Positions 16,473-23,077 of a stretch of 27,964 nucleotides of DNA are shown here, piece after piece (the stretch's first letter is position 1; every line of letters begins with the position of its first letter). The DNA is taken from assembly GCA_964655775.1 (NCBI GenBank), contig CAZZNQ010000054.1:1-27964 (forward strand). Reading direction: 5' to 3'. A program made the translations under genes and the position numbers. The notes under the pieces are model-generated. The model was given only the letters and a program-made list of their open reading frames with translations. It did no database searches and had not been told where the DNA came from. This DNA comes from CAZZNQ01 sp964655775. GTDB taxonomy: Bacteria; Planctomycetota; Brocadiia; SM23-32.

Positions 16473-17570
16473 ATGGAAACAGTCCGTGTCCAGCTTGGCG
16501 ACCGGTCGTACGACGTGGTCGTCTATTTCGACTTGTTGAGCGACCTGCCGGAGATGCTGCGCGATCGCGACCTGGGGCGCGCCAACGTAGCCGTCATCAC
16601 AAGCCCGATTGTGGGCGGGTACTACTACGAGACCGTGCACGATGCGCTGGCGGACGCAGGAGCGGAGAACGTGGCGCGGTTTGACGTGCCCGACGGCGAA
16701 TGCAACAAGAGCCTGGAGATGTTCTGCGACGCCGTGAGCTGGTTGGCCGGTTTCGCTCCGGATCCCAGCATCGAGCCCGTCGTGCTGACGCTCGGCGGGG
16801 GAGTGGTGGGTGACCTGGGTGGCTTCGCGGCGGCGTGCTTCCGGCGGGGTGTGCCCTACGTCCAGGTACCGACGACGCTGCTGGCCGCCGTGGACAGCAG
16901 CGTGGGCGGCAAGACGGCCGTGAACCTGCCCGAGGGCAAGAACCTGGTGGGCGCGTTCTACCAGCCAAGGCTGGTCTGCTTGGACCTGGAGACCTTCAGC
17001 ACATTGCCCCTGCGCGAGATCCGGGCCGGGATGGGCGAGGTCATCAAGTACGGCGTGGCCCTGGATGCCGATCTCTTCCATTACCTGGAGGAGTCGATGG
17101 ACGACCTGATGGACCTGGACGAGGGGACGCTGATGAAGGTCGTCACGGCTTGCGTCCAGCTCAAGGCCGACGTGGTCGCCCGCGACGAACTCGATCGCTC
17201 GGGCGTGCGCATCTGCCTGAACTTCGGGCATACGCTCGGCCACGCGATAGAGACGGCGTGCGGGGGCAGCCTGAGCCACGGGGAGTGCGTCTCACTGGGC
17301 ATGATGGCGGCGGTGAGCATGTCGGTGGACACGGGTATCTGCGATTCCGAAGTTCCGGAGCGACTGGAGGTCCTGCTGGAGCGGGCCGAACTGCCGGTGC
17401 ACTACGAGGGACTGCACGTCGATGACGTGCTTGACATAATGCAGCACGATAAGAAGTTCGTTTCCGGCCGCAACCGCTTCGTTCTGCTCACGGACGTGGG
17501 CGAATGGACGGAGGAGACCGACGTTCCTGCAAGCGTGGTTCGCAAGGCGGCCGAGAGCGTGTTGGCGTAG
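16473..17570 (+). CDS. aroB: 3-dehydroquinate synthase
   Basis: Second enzyme of the shikimate pathway; it cyclises DAHP to 3-dehydroquinate using NAD and a divalent metal. The 365-residue product has the NAD-binding GGGVVGDLGG (108-117), the block PTTLLAAVDSSVGGKTAVN (133-151), and GMGEVIKYG with the probable metal ligand E189. NFGHTLGHAIE (250-260) and SHGE (268-271) supply the two histidine ligands H253 and H269. I start at the ATG at 16473, preceded by AGGGAGA, because the 41 residues upstream in frame are unlike AroB and overlap the membrane-protein gene. A 73-base gap separates it from that gene. Confidence 0.96.
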   Translation: METVRVQLGDRSYDVVVYFDLLSDLPEMLRDRDLGRANVAVITSPIVGGYYYETVHDALADAGAENVARFDVPDGECNKSLEMFCDAVSWLAGFAPDPSIEPVVLTLGGGVVGDLGGFAAACFRRGVPYVQVPTTLLAAVDSSVGGKTAVNLPEGKNLVGAFYQPRLVCLDLETFSTLPLREIRAGMGEVIKYGVALDADLFHYLEESMDDLMDLDEGTLMKVVTACVQLKADVVARDELDRSGVRICLNFGHTLGHAIETACGGSLSHGECVSLGMMAAVSMSVDTGICDSEVPERLEVLLERAELPVHYEGLHVDDVLDIMQHDKKFVSGRNRFVLLTDVGEWTEETDVPASVVRKAAESVLA

Positions 17571-17600
17571 ACCGCAAGACGAGTGGGAAGGAAAACGCAC

Positions 17601-17924
17601 ATGATCACGCTGAATGATTTCCAGAAAATGGACCTGAGGGTGGGCAAAGTGGTGGCGGTCGAGGATCATCCGAACGCCGACAAGCTCATGATACTGCGAG
17701 TGGACCTCGGGGAGGACCAGCCGCGCACGATGGTCGCCGGGCTGAAGGAGTACTATGGGCGAGACGAGCTTGTGGGAAAGACGGTGGTCGTCGTCGCCAA
17801 CCTGGAGCCGGCGCGTCTGCGCGGAGTGGAAAGCCAGGGGATGCTTCTGGCGGGGCAGGAAGGCAACGTGGTGTCGTTGCTGACGCTCGACAAGGACCTC
17901 CAGCCCGGAGCCAAAGTGCACTGA
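17601..17924 (+). CDS. Free-standing tRNA-binding domain protein (Trbp111/MetRS-beta type)
   Basis: A 107-residue single OB-fold protein matching the C-terminal tRNA-binding domain of methionyl-tRNA synthetase. Typical blocks are FQKMDLRVGKVVAVEDHPNA, DKLMILRVDLG, RTMVAGLKEYY, GKTVVVVANL and RGVESQGMLLA. In other bacteria the domain is fused to MetRS or stands alone as a dimeric tRNA chaperone (Trbp111, also the CsaA relatives). Here it stands alone and no metG catalytic gene is visible. The ATG at 17601 has GGAAGGAAAA upstream; a GTG six codons earlier overlaps that site. It follows aroB by 30 bases. Confidence 0.88.
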   Translation: MITLNDFQKMDLRVGKVVAVEDHPNADKLMILRVDLGEDQPRTMVAGLKEYYGRDELVGKTVVVVANLEPARLRGVESQGMLLAGQEGNVVSLLTLDKDLQPGAKVH

Positions 17925-18016
17925 GCTGCCGGGCAGGGAAGGACCGCTCCACAGGAGAAACCCGGCGTGCAGCGGGCTGGGCCGGGCGCTCAGCCTGTAG
18001 GGGGTGGTGTGTTGAG

Positions 18017-18045
18017 TTGACAATCCGCCGCCGATTCAGTATATT
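18017..18045 (+). promoter_or_regulatory. Near-consensus sigma-70 promoter for rpsB-tsf-pyrH-frr
   Basis: A perfect TTGACA (18017-18022), 17-base spacer and TATATT (18040-18045). This is the closest match to the sigma-70 consensus in the window. The predicted start near 18052 gives a leader of about 150 nt. Confidence 0.8.
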
Positions 18046-18051
18046 CAACTT

Positions 18052-18203
18052 GTTGCGCACGTAAGACGGTGCTCGCCTTCGTCTTTCATGATCGGTCCCT
18101 CCGCGGCGCAGAATGCGTACCGAATATGCCGGCGCACTGCCCGCCCGGGCCCGGCCGACCACGTTTTCCGGAAACGGCATATGACTACATTGAGGAGTTG
18201 AAC
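18052..18203 (+). promoter_or_regulatory. Long 5' leader of rpsB
   Basis: About 150 untranslated bases lie between the promoter and the rpsB TTG. They include a small hairpin CGTTT-TCCGG-AAACG and GC-rich inverted segments (GCCCGCCCGGGCCCGGCC). rpsB leaders are known targets of S2 autoregulation in several bacteria. I cannot confirm a known rpsB-leader motif by eye. Confidence 0.4.
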
Positions 18204-19118
18204 TTGGCGAACGTAAGCATACGCGATCTGATCAAAGCGGGGTTTCACTTCGGACATCAGACCAGCCGGTGGAACCCCAAGATGGCGCCGTACATCTTCA
18301 AGCGCCGGAATCTCATCCACATAATCGACCTGCGTGAGACCCTTCGGGGCCTTATCACGGGCCGCAAACTCACCGAAGCCGTCGCCGCCAAAGCCCAGGA
18401 TGTGCTGTTCGTCGGCACCAAGAAGCAGGCCAAGGGCATCGTTGCCGAGGAGGCCCAGCGGGTGGGCATGCCGTACGTGGCGGAGAGGTGGCCCGGCGGT
18501 CTCCTGACCAATTACACCACTATCCGGAGTCGACTCGAGCGACTGCGTGAGCTGGAGAGCCTCGAGCAGACCGGCGAGATCGGCCTGTACAACAAGAAGA
18601 TGGTTTCCTCCTTCCGTCGCGAGAAGCGCAAGATCCTGCGCAACCTGGGCGGCGTGCGCGGCATGAACGGCCTGCCCGGGCTGCTCGTCATCGTTGACCC
18701 CGCGCGCGAGCATCTGGCCGTCAGGGAAGCCATCAAACTCGACATCCCCATCATTGCGCTGACGGACACCGACGGGGATCCGGACGAACTGGACGTGGTG
18801 GTGCCGGGCAACGACGACTCCATCGGTGCGATCGAGATATTCGTCAGGCTGATGGCGGCCGGCGCAAAGGCGGGTCTGGCGAGCCGAGGCATCGTCCCCG
18901 AGGCCCCGCCGCAGGTAGAGGAGCGCGAGGAAGAGTCCGCTCCCGTGCATCCACCGGAGGCCGCCGAACCGGCCGCGGAGGCGGAAACCGCTGAAGAAGC
19001 GCTAACCTCCGAACCGGAGGCCCAGGAAGAGGAAGAGGCCGAGCCGGCCGACGACGCGCCGGAGACCGAGGACGTGGAAGCGGACGCCGAGCCCGCGCAG
19101 GAAGAGACCGTTGAGTAG
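18204..19118 (+). CDS. rpsB: Ribosomal protein S2 with acidic C-terminal extension
   Basis: 30S subunit protein that helps hold S1 on the ribosome. Typical blocks are SIRDLIKAGFHFGHQTSRWN, PKMAPYIF, the IIDLRETL segment, VLFVGTKKQA, RWPGGLLTNY and ALTDTDGDPD. The canonical core ends near residue 240; about 60 residues of Glu/Ala/Pro-rich sequence follow, giving 304 in total. The start is TTG at 18204: it yields the expected MANVSIRDLI N-terminus and has GAGGAG 6 bases upstream, while the upstream in-frame ATG adds unrelated sequence and would lie inside the leader. First gene of rpsB-tsf-pyrH-frr. Confidence 0.95.
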   Translation: MANVSIRDLIKAGFHFGHQTSRWNPKMAPYIFKRRNLIHIIDLRETLRGLITGRKLTEAVAAKAQDVLFVGTKKQAKGIVAEEAQRVGMPYVAERWPGGLLTNYTTIRSRLERLRELESLEQTGEIGLYNKKMVSSFRREKRKILRNLGGVRGMNGLPGLLVIVDPAREHLAVREAIKLDIPIIALTDTDGDPDELDVVVPGNDDSIGAIEIFVRLMAAGAKAGLASRGIVPEAPPQVEEREEESAPVHPPEAAEPAAEAETAEEALTSEPEAQEEEEAEPADDAPETEDVEADAEPAQEETVE

Positions 19119-19217
19119 GCGTTTCCGCCGCTCTGCGATGATCCCGATCAAACCGTGCGACATCGCGCGCACGCCAACACCGAACTACAGACTGTGAGCA
19201 CAGCGAAGGAGCAGCAG

Positions 19218-19811
19218 ATGGCCATTACCGCCCAGGAAGTCAAGGAGCTTCGGGAAAAGACCGGAGCGGGCCTGATGGACTGCAAGAAGGCCCTGGTCGA
19301 GGCCGGGGGCGATCACGAGAGAGCACGGATGATTCTGCGGGAGCGAGGGTTGGCCGCCGCCCAGAAGAAGAGCGACCGCGAGACAGGCGAAGGCATAATC
19401 GTCCCTTACATCCACGGCAACGGGAGGATCGGCGTACTGGTCGAGCTGGCGTGCGAGACCGACTTCGTCGCCCGCAATGAGGAGTTCGCCGAACTGGCCA
19501 AGGAGCTGGCCCTTCAGGTGGCAGCGATGAGGCCGCTGGTGCCCACCCCCGAGGATCTCCCCGCCGAGGTTCTGGAGGCCGAGAAGGCACTCTACCTGCA
19601 GCAGTGCGCGGACAAGCCGGAGCAGATCCAGGACCGGATCGTCGAGGGCAAGCTGGAGAAGTACTACGAGCAAACCTGCCTGGTGCGTCAGCCCTATATC
19701 CGGGACGACTCGCGGACCGTGCAGGACATCATCAACGACACGATCGCCAAGCTGGGCGAGAACATCGAGGTCAGACGTTTCGTGCGCTTCGAGCTCGGCG
19801 AAAACGACTGA
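19218..19811 (+). CDS. tsf: Elongation factor Ts (short form)
   Basis: Nucleotide-exchange factor that recharges EF-Tu with GTP. The N-terminal UBA-like domain carries KTGAGLMDCKKALVEAGGD. The core contains ELACETDFVARNEEF, the EF-Tu contact region. The 197-residue length corresponds to the short EF-Ts with a single core repeat, as in Thermus, rather than the 280-residue Escherichia coli type. The ATG at 19218 follows AAGGAG and gives the standard MAITAQEVKELREKTGAG start; an upstream in-frame ATG at 19155 lacks support. It lies 99 bases after rpsB. Confidence 0.95.
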   Translation: MAITAQEVKELREKTGAGLMDCKKALVEAGGDHERARMILRERGLAAAQKKSDRETGEGIIVPYIHGNGRIGVLVELACETDFVARNEEFAELAKELALQVAAMRPLVPTPEDLPAEVLEAEKALYLQQCADKPEQIQDRIVEGKLEKYYEQTCLVRQPYIRDDSRTVQDIINDTIAKLGENIEVRRFVRFELGEND

Positions 19812-19857
19812 TCGGTGAGAGCACCGAGGCGCATCCGCCCCTGCGGGAGCCTTTGCG

Positions 19858-20592
19858 ATGACGGAACAAGAGCCGCCGCAACGCGTGCTGCTGAAACTCA
19901 GCGGCAATGCCTTCGGCGAAAGAGGCGGGGCGCCCTTCGCCGAATCCGCTCTTGACTTTGTCGCCGGCGAGATCGCCGATGCCCGCGAGTCCTGCTCCCA
20001 GATCGCCGTCGTGTGTGGTGCGGGGAACATCATGCGCGGCGGTTCCTTTCGGCCCGCCGGGCCGGCGCGCATACGCGCCGACTACGCCGGTATGCTCGGC
20101 ACGGTCATCAACGCGCTGGTGCTGCGCGATCATCTGGAACAGATCGGCCTAACCGTCTCCCATTACGCTGCCCTGCCGATACCGCGGACGGCCGACATTT
20201 TCGATCTGGATCGCGTTGTCGCCGACCTGGAGAGGGGGGCCGTGGTGCTCCTGGGCGGCGGTACGGGGAATCCGCTTTTCACCACCGACACGGCCGCCGC
20301 CCTGCGCGCGAAAGAGATCGGCGCGGACCTGCTGCTGAAGGCCACCCGGGTGGACGGAGTATGCTCTGCCGATCCGGAGCTCGAGGAGGATGCGGAGCTA
20401 TACTCAGCGCTCAGCTACGGCCAGGTCCTGGAGCGGAAGTTGGGCGTGATGGATCTCACCGCGGTGTCTTTCTGCCTTGAGCACTCGTTGCCCGTGCGCG
20501 TGTTCAACTACGCCGTGCGGGGCAACATCCGGCGCGCCGCTGCCGGCGAAGCGATAGGAACACTCATTGGGAGAGAATCAGATGCCAGTTGA
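19858..20592 (+). CDS. pyrH: Uridylate kinase (UMP kinase)
   Basis: Cytosolic kinase that converts UMP to UDP for pyrimidine nucleotide synthesis; it belongs to the amino-acid-kinase fold. Visible motifs are LLKLSGNAFG near the N-terminus and CGAGNIMRGG (usually GGGNIFRG, so the first Gly is Cys here). RADYAGMLGTVINALVLRD and GGGTGNPLFTTDTAAALRA follow, then LLKATRVDGVCSADP. Length 244 residues is normal. The ATG is preceded by GGGAG. It sits 46 bases after tsf and overlaps frr by 11 bases, which supports translational coupling. Confidence 0.95.
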   Translation: MTEQEPPQRVLLKLSGNAFGERGGAPFAESALDFVAGEIADARESCSQIAVVCGAGNIMRGGSFRPAGPARIRADYAGMLGTVINALVLRDHLEQIGLTVSHYAALPIPRTADIFDLDRVVADLERGAVVLLGGGTGNPLFTTDTAAALRAKEIGADLLLKATRVDGVCSADPELEEDAELYSALSYGQVLERKLGVMDLTAVSFCLEHSLPVRVFNYAVRGNIRRAAAGEAIGTLIGRESDAS

Positions 20593-21142
20593 CGATATCC
20601 TGCTCGACGCAGAAGACCGGATGGAAAAGGCGGTGGAAGTCTTCCACGAGAATCTGCGCGGGATACGCACGGGCACGGCCAGCGCCGGACTGGTCGAGTC
20701 GGTCCGCGTCGACTACTACGGCTCGCCCACTCCGTTGCGTCAGCTCGCGCAGATCGCGGTTCCCGACCCGCAGATGATCGTGATCAAGCCCTACGATCCG
20801 GGCTCTGTCGCGGACATCGAGAAGGCCATCCAGACCTCCGAAATCGGCATCAACCCCCAGAGCGATGGGAAGGTGGTGAGGCTCAGCGTTCCGCCGCTCA
20901 GCCAGGAGCGACGTGAGCACCTTGTGACCCGCATCAAGACGCTTGCCGAAGAGGCGAAGGTCGCCATCCGGAACATCCGTCGTGACGCCAACCGCCAGTT
21001 GGACAAGGAAGAGAAGGAATCCCTGATTACCGAGGACGACTGCCACCGGGCGAAGGACGGCGTTCAGGAGCTGACCAAGCAGTACGAGGACGAAACGACG
21101 ACGCTGCTGGAAAAGAAGACCCAGGACATCATGCGAGTATGA
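20582..21142 (+). CDS. frr: Ribosome recycling factor
   Basis: Works with EF-G to split the post-termination ribosome. The 186-residue product has the full family pattern: EDRMEKAVEVFHENLRGIRTG, then TASAGLVESVRVDYYG, PLRQLAQIAVPDPQMIVIKP, IGINPQSDGKVVRLSVPPLS and an Arg/Lys-rich helix RNIRRDANRQLDKEEKE. The ATG at 20582 lies inside the end of pyrH, with GGGAGAG just upstream; an in-frame TTG five codons earlier would displace this site. Last gene of the rpsB cluster. It converges on the next minus-strand gene with a 30-base gap and no clear terminator. Confidence 0.96.
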   Translation: MPVDDILLDAEDRMEKAVEVFHENLRGIRTGTASAGLVESVRVDYYGSPTPLRQLAQIAVPDPQMIVIKPYDPGSVADIEKAIQTSEIGINPQSDGKVVRLSVPPLSQERREHLVTRIKTLAEEAKVAIRNIRRDANRQLDKEEKESLITEDDCHRAKDGVQELTKQYEDETTTLLEKKTQDIMRV

Positions 21143-21172
21143 GCCGCCCGGCGGCGTTCGGGCCGTGGGCCT

Positions 21173-23023
21173 TCAGAACGTCATTGCTTCCATGAAGTAG
21201 GTCTGGAAGTCGGGGCGGGTGGCGAGCTCGATGTAGTCCGTGGTTCGGCTTATCCGTTCCGCCTCGTCCCTGCATGACCGGCATACCAACGCCGCTTTGG
21301 CACCCGTCGAGGCGGCGTTTCCAATGAACTCGATGCGATCCGTGTTCACGGCCGGCAGCAGGCCTATGCGCTTCGCGTGGGACCGGCGAATAAAGTTGCC
21401 GAATCCACCGGCCAGCAGCACGTGGCTCACCTCTTCCGGCGTGGTGCCGAACTCCTCGGCGGCGACGCGCACGCCCGCCTGAACTGCCGCTTTCGCGAGC
21501 TGCACCTCGCGGACATCGCGCTGGGTGAGCAGAATCGGCTCGCGTATCTTGCTCTCCGCCGCGCCGACCAGCACAACGGCCGGCTGCCCGTCGAACTCCA
21601 CCACGCAGTCTCGCAACGTCGGCGGGCATTCGCATTCCGTCGGATCCTGGATCCGGCCGGTCGAGTCGATGAGCCCCACGTCCAGCAGTTGGGCGACGGC
21701 GTCGATCAGCCCGCTGCCGCAGATGCCGCTCGGGCGCCCGCCGCCGATGACGTTCACCTCGATGCCGTCGTTGACCACGACCTTGCTGATGGCCCCCTCG
21801 GATGCGCGCATTCCGTAGCGGATTCTGGCGCCCTCGAAGGCCGGCCCGGCTGCGCAGGAGCAGGCCACCAGCCGGCTGTGATCGCCGACAACCACCTCGC
21901 CGTTCGTGCCGATATCGATGGCAAGCTGCACCGTCTCGCTGCGCAGCATGCCGGAGGCCAGGACGACGGCTACCGTATCGCTGCCGACGAACCCCGCGAT
22001 GTTGGGCAGCAGGTGCAGATTGGCGTTGCGGTTGATCTCCAGCCCGACGTCGGCTGCCCGGACGTCCAGCGGCTCGCGGAACACGGCGACATAGGGAGCC
22101 TGGGCGATCGAGGTGGGGTCGACGCCCATGAAGATGTGGCTCATCGTTGTATTGCCGGCCGCAGTGACCTCGTACACGGATTCGGGCTCAATTCCGGCCG
22201 CGCCGCAGACCTCCAGAACCATCTCGTTCAGGCAGGCCATCAGTCGTTTGCGCAGCCGCTCCAGGCCGTCGGCATGATTCTGGATGTATGTCACGCGCGT
22301 GACGACGTCGTCCCCGAAATGGACCTGCGGATTAGTGCGCGCGGCAACCGCGGCCGAGTGGCCTGTGGACAGGTCCATCAGCGTGGCGACAATGGTGGTG
22401 GTCCCAACGTCGAAGGCGACCCCGTAGACGCGCCCCGTCGTGTCTCCGCGCTCGATCCACTGGATCTCCGTGCCTTCCTGAACTACGGTCACGCTGCCGT
22501 CGCCGTCGGCCAGCAGGGAGGGCAGGGCGCGGACGAGGGAGAGGCTGACGTCCATGTCCGAGCCGCAGTCGGCCGCGCCGGCGGCGCACAGCGCGTCCTT
22601 GACGCGATCGCACGCGCTCCGCTGGTCCTCAACCGACGCCTCGTCGAGCGTGACGGCCACCTTGCGCACATTCGGGTCGAACGGATACTTGGCCTCCGCA
22701 CCTTCAGTCAGCACCATCTGCTCGAAGAAGCGCGTTTCCTGCGGGATGGTGACCACAAGGTCGCGGTCGACGGTCAGTTGGCAGGCAAGCCTGTGGCCGT
22801 CGCGAAGCTGGCCGGCATTGAGGTGGCGTCGGTCTGTAGACGTTGGCTCGGGCGCGTCGTCGGTGATCTCCACGCGACATTTCCCGCACGTTCCCTCGCC
22901 GCCGCAGGGCTGGTTCAGTATGATTCCGGCCTGACCGGCGGCTTCCACCAGCTTGGTGCCGCCCAGGACGAAGACGCTTCGCCCCTCGGGCTGGAACGTC
23001 ACGCGGAATGTCTCGTGAGCCAT
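21173..23023 (-). CDS. RACo-like protein: 2Fe-2S ferredoxin plus ASKHA ATPase domain (DUF4445)
   Basis: A 616-residue protein resembling the reductive activators of corrinoid proteins. The N-terminal domain is a plant-type 2Fe-2S ferredoxin with cysteines C40, C46, C49 (CGGEGTCGKC) and C81. A linker of about 100 residues follows. The C-terminal part is an actin-like ASKHA domain with phosphate-binding loops at D205VGTTT and D370IGTNGE and an AGGFGNFI nucleotide-binding segment near the end. Known members use ATP and an electron from the cluster to reduce inactive Co(II) corrinoid proteins in methyl transfer. No corrinoid protein or methyltransferase is in view. The ATG at 23023 is preceded by GAGGACG. 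It follows fusA by 54 bases on the same strand. Confidence 0.88.
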   Translation of the reverse strand: MAHETFRVTFQPEGRSVFVLGGTKLVEAAGQAGIILNQPCGGEGTCGKCRVEITDDAPEPTSTDRRHLNAGQLRDGHRLACQLTVDRDLVVTIPQETRFFEQMVLTEGAEAKYPFDPNVRKVAVTLDEASVEDQRSACDRVKDALCAAGAADCGSDMDVSLSLVRALPSLLADGDGSVTVVQEGTEIQWIERGDTTGRVYGVAFDVGTTTIVATLMDLSTGHSAAVAARTNPQVHFGDDVVTRVTYIQNHADGLERLRKRLMACLNEMVLEVCGAAGIEPESVYEVTAAGNTTMSHIFMGVDPTSIAQAPYVAVFREPLDVRAADVGLEINRNANLHLLPNIAGFVGSDTVAVVLASGMLRSETVQLAIDIGTNGEVVVGDHSRLVACSCAAGPAFEGARIRYGMRASEGAISKVVVNDGIEVNVIGGGRPSGICGSGLIDAVAQLLDVGLIDSTGRIQDPTECECPPTLRDCVVEFDGQPAVVLVGAAESKIREPILLTQRDVREVQLAKAAVQAGVRVAAEEFGTTPEEVSHVLLAGGFGNFIRRSHAKRIGLLPAVNTDRIEFIGNAASTGAKAALVCRSCRDEAERISRTTDYIELATRPDFQTYFMEAMTF

Positions 23024-23077
23024 GGTTCGTCCTCGAATGAACTCGGGTGCGGTAGGGCGGACAGCCTAGCGGGCGGC

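Noticed and set aside
17975..18005. Hairpin GGCTGGGC/GCTCAGCC after the tRNA-binding-domain gene as a terminator
   Set aside because: There is no T-run after the stem and one pair is a wobble, so support is too weak to call it.
19812..19827. TCGGTG-AGAG-CACCGA hairpin between tsf and pyrH
   Set aside because: It is short and lacks a T-run; the genes are close enough to be co-transcribed, so a terminator is unlikely. It may be a processing site but nothing supports that.
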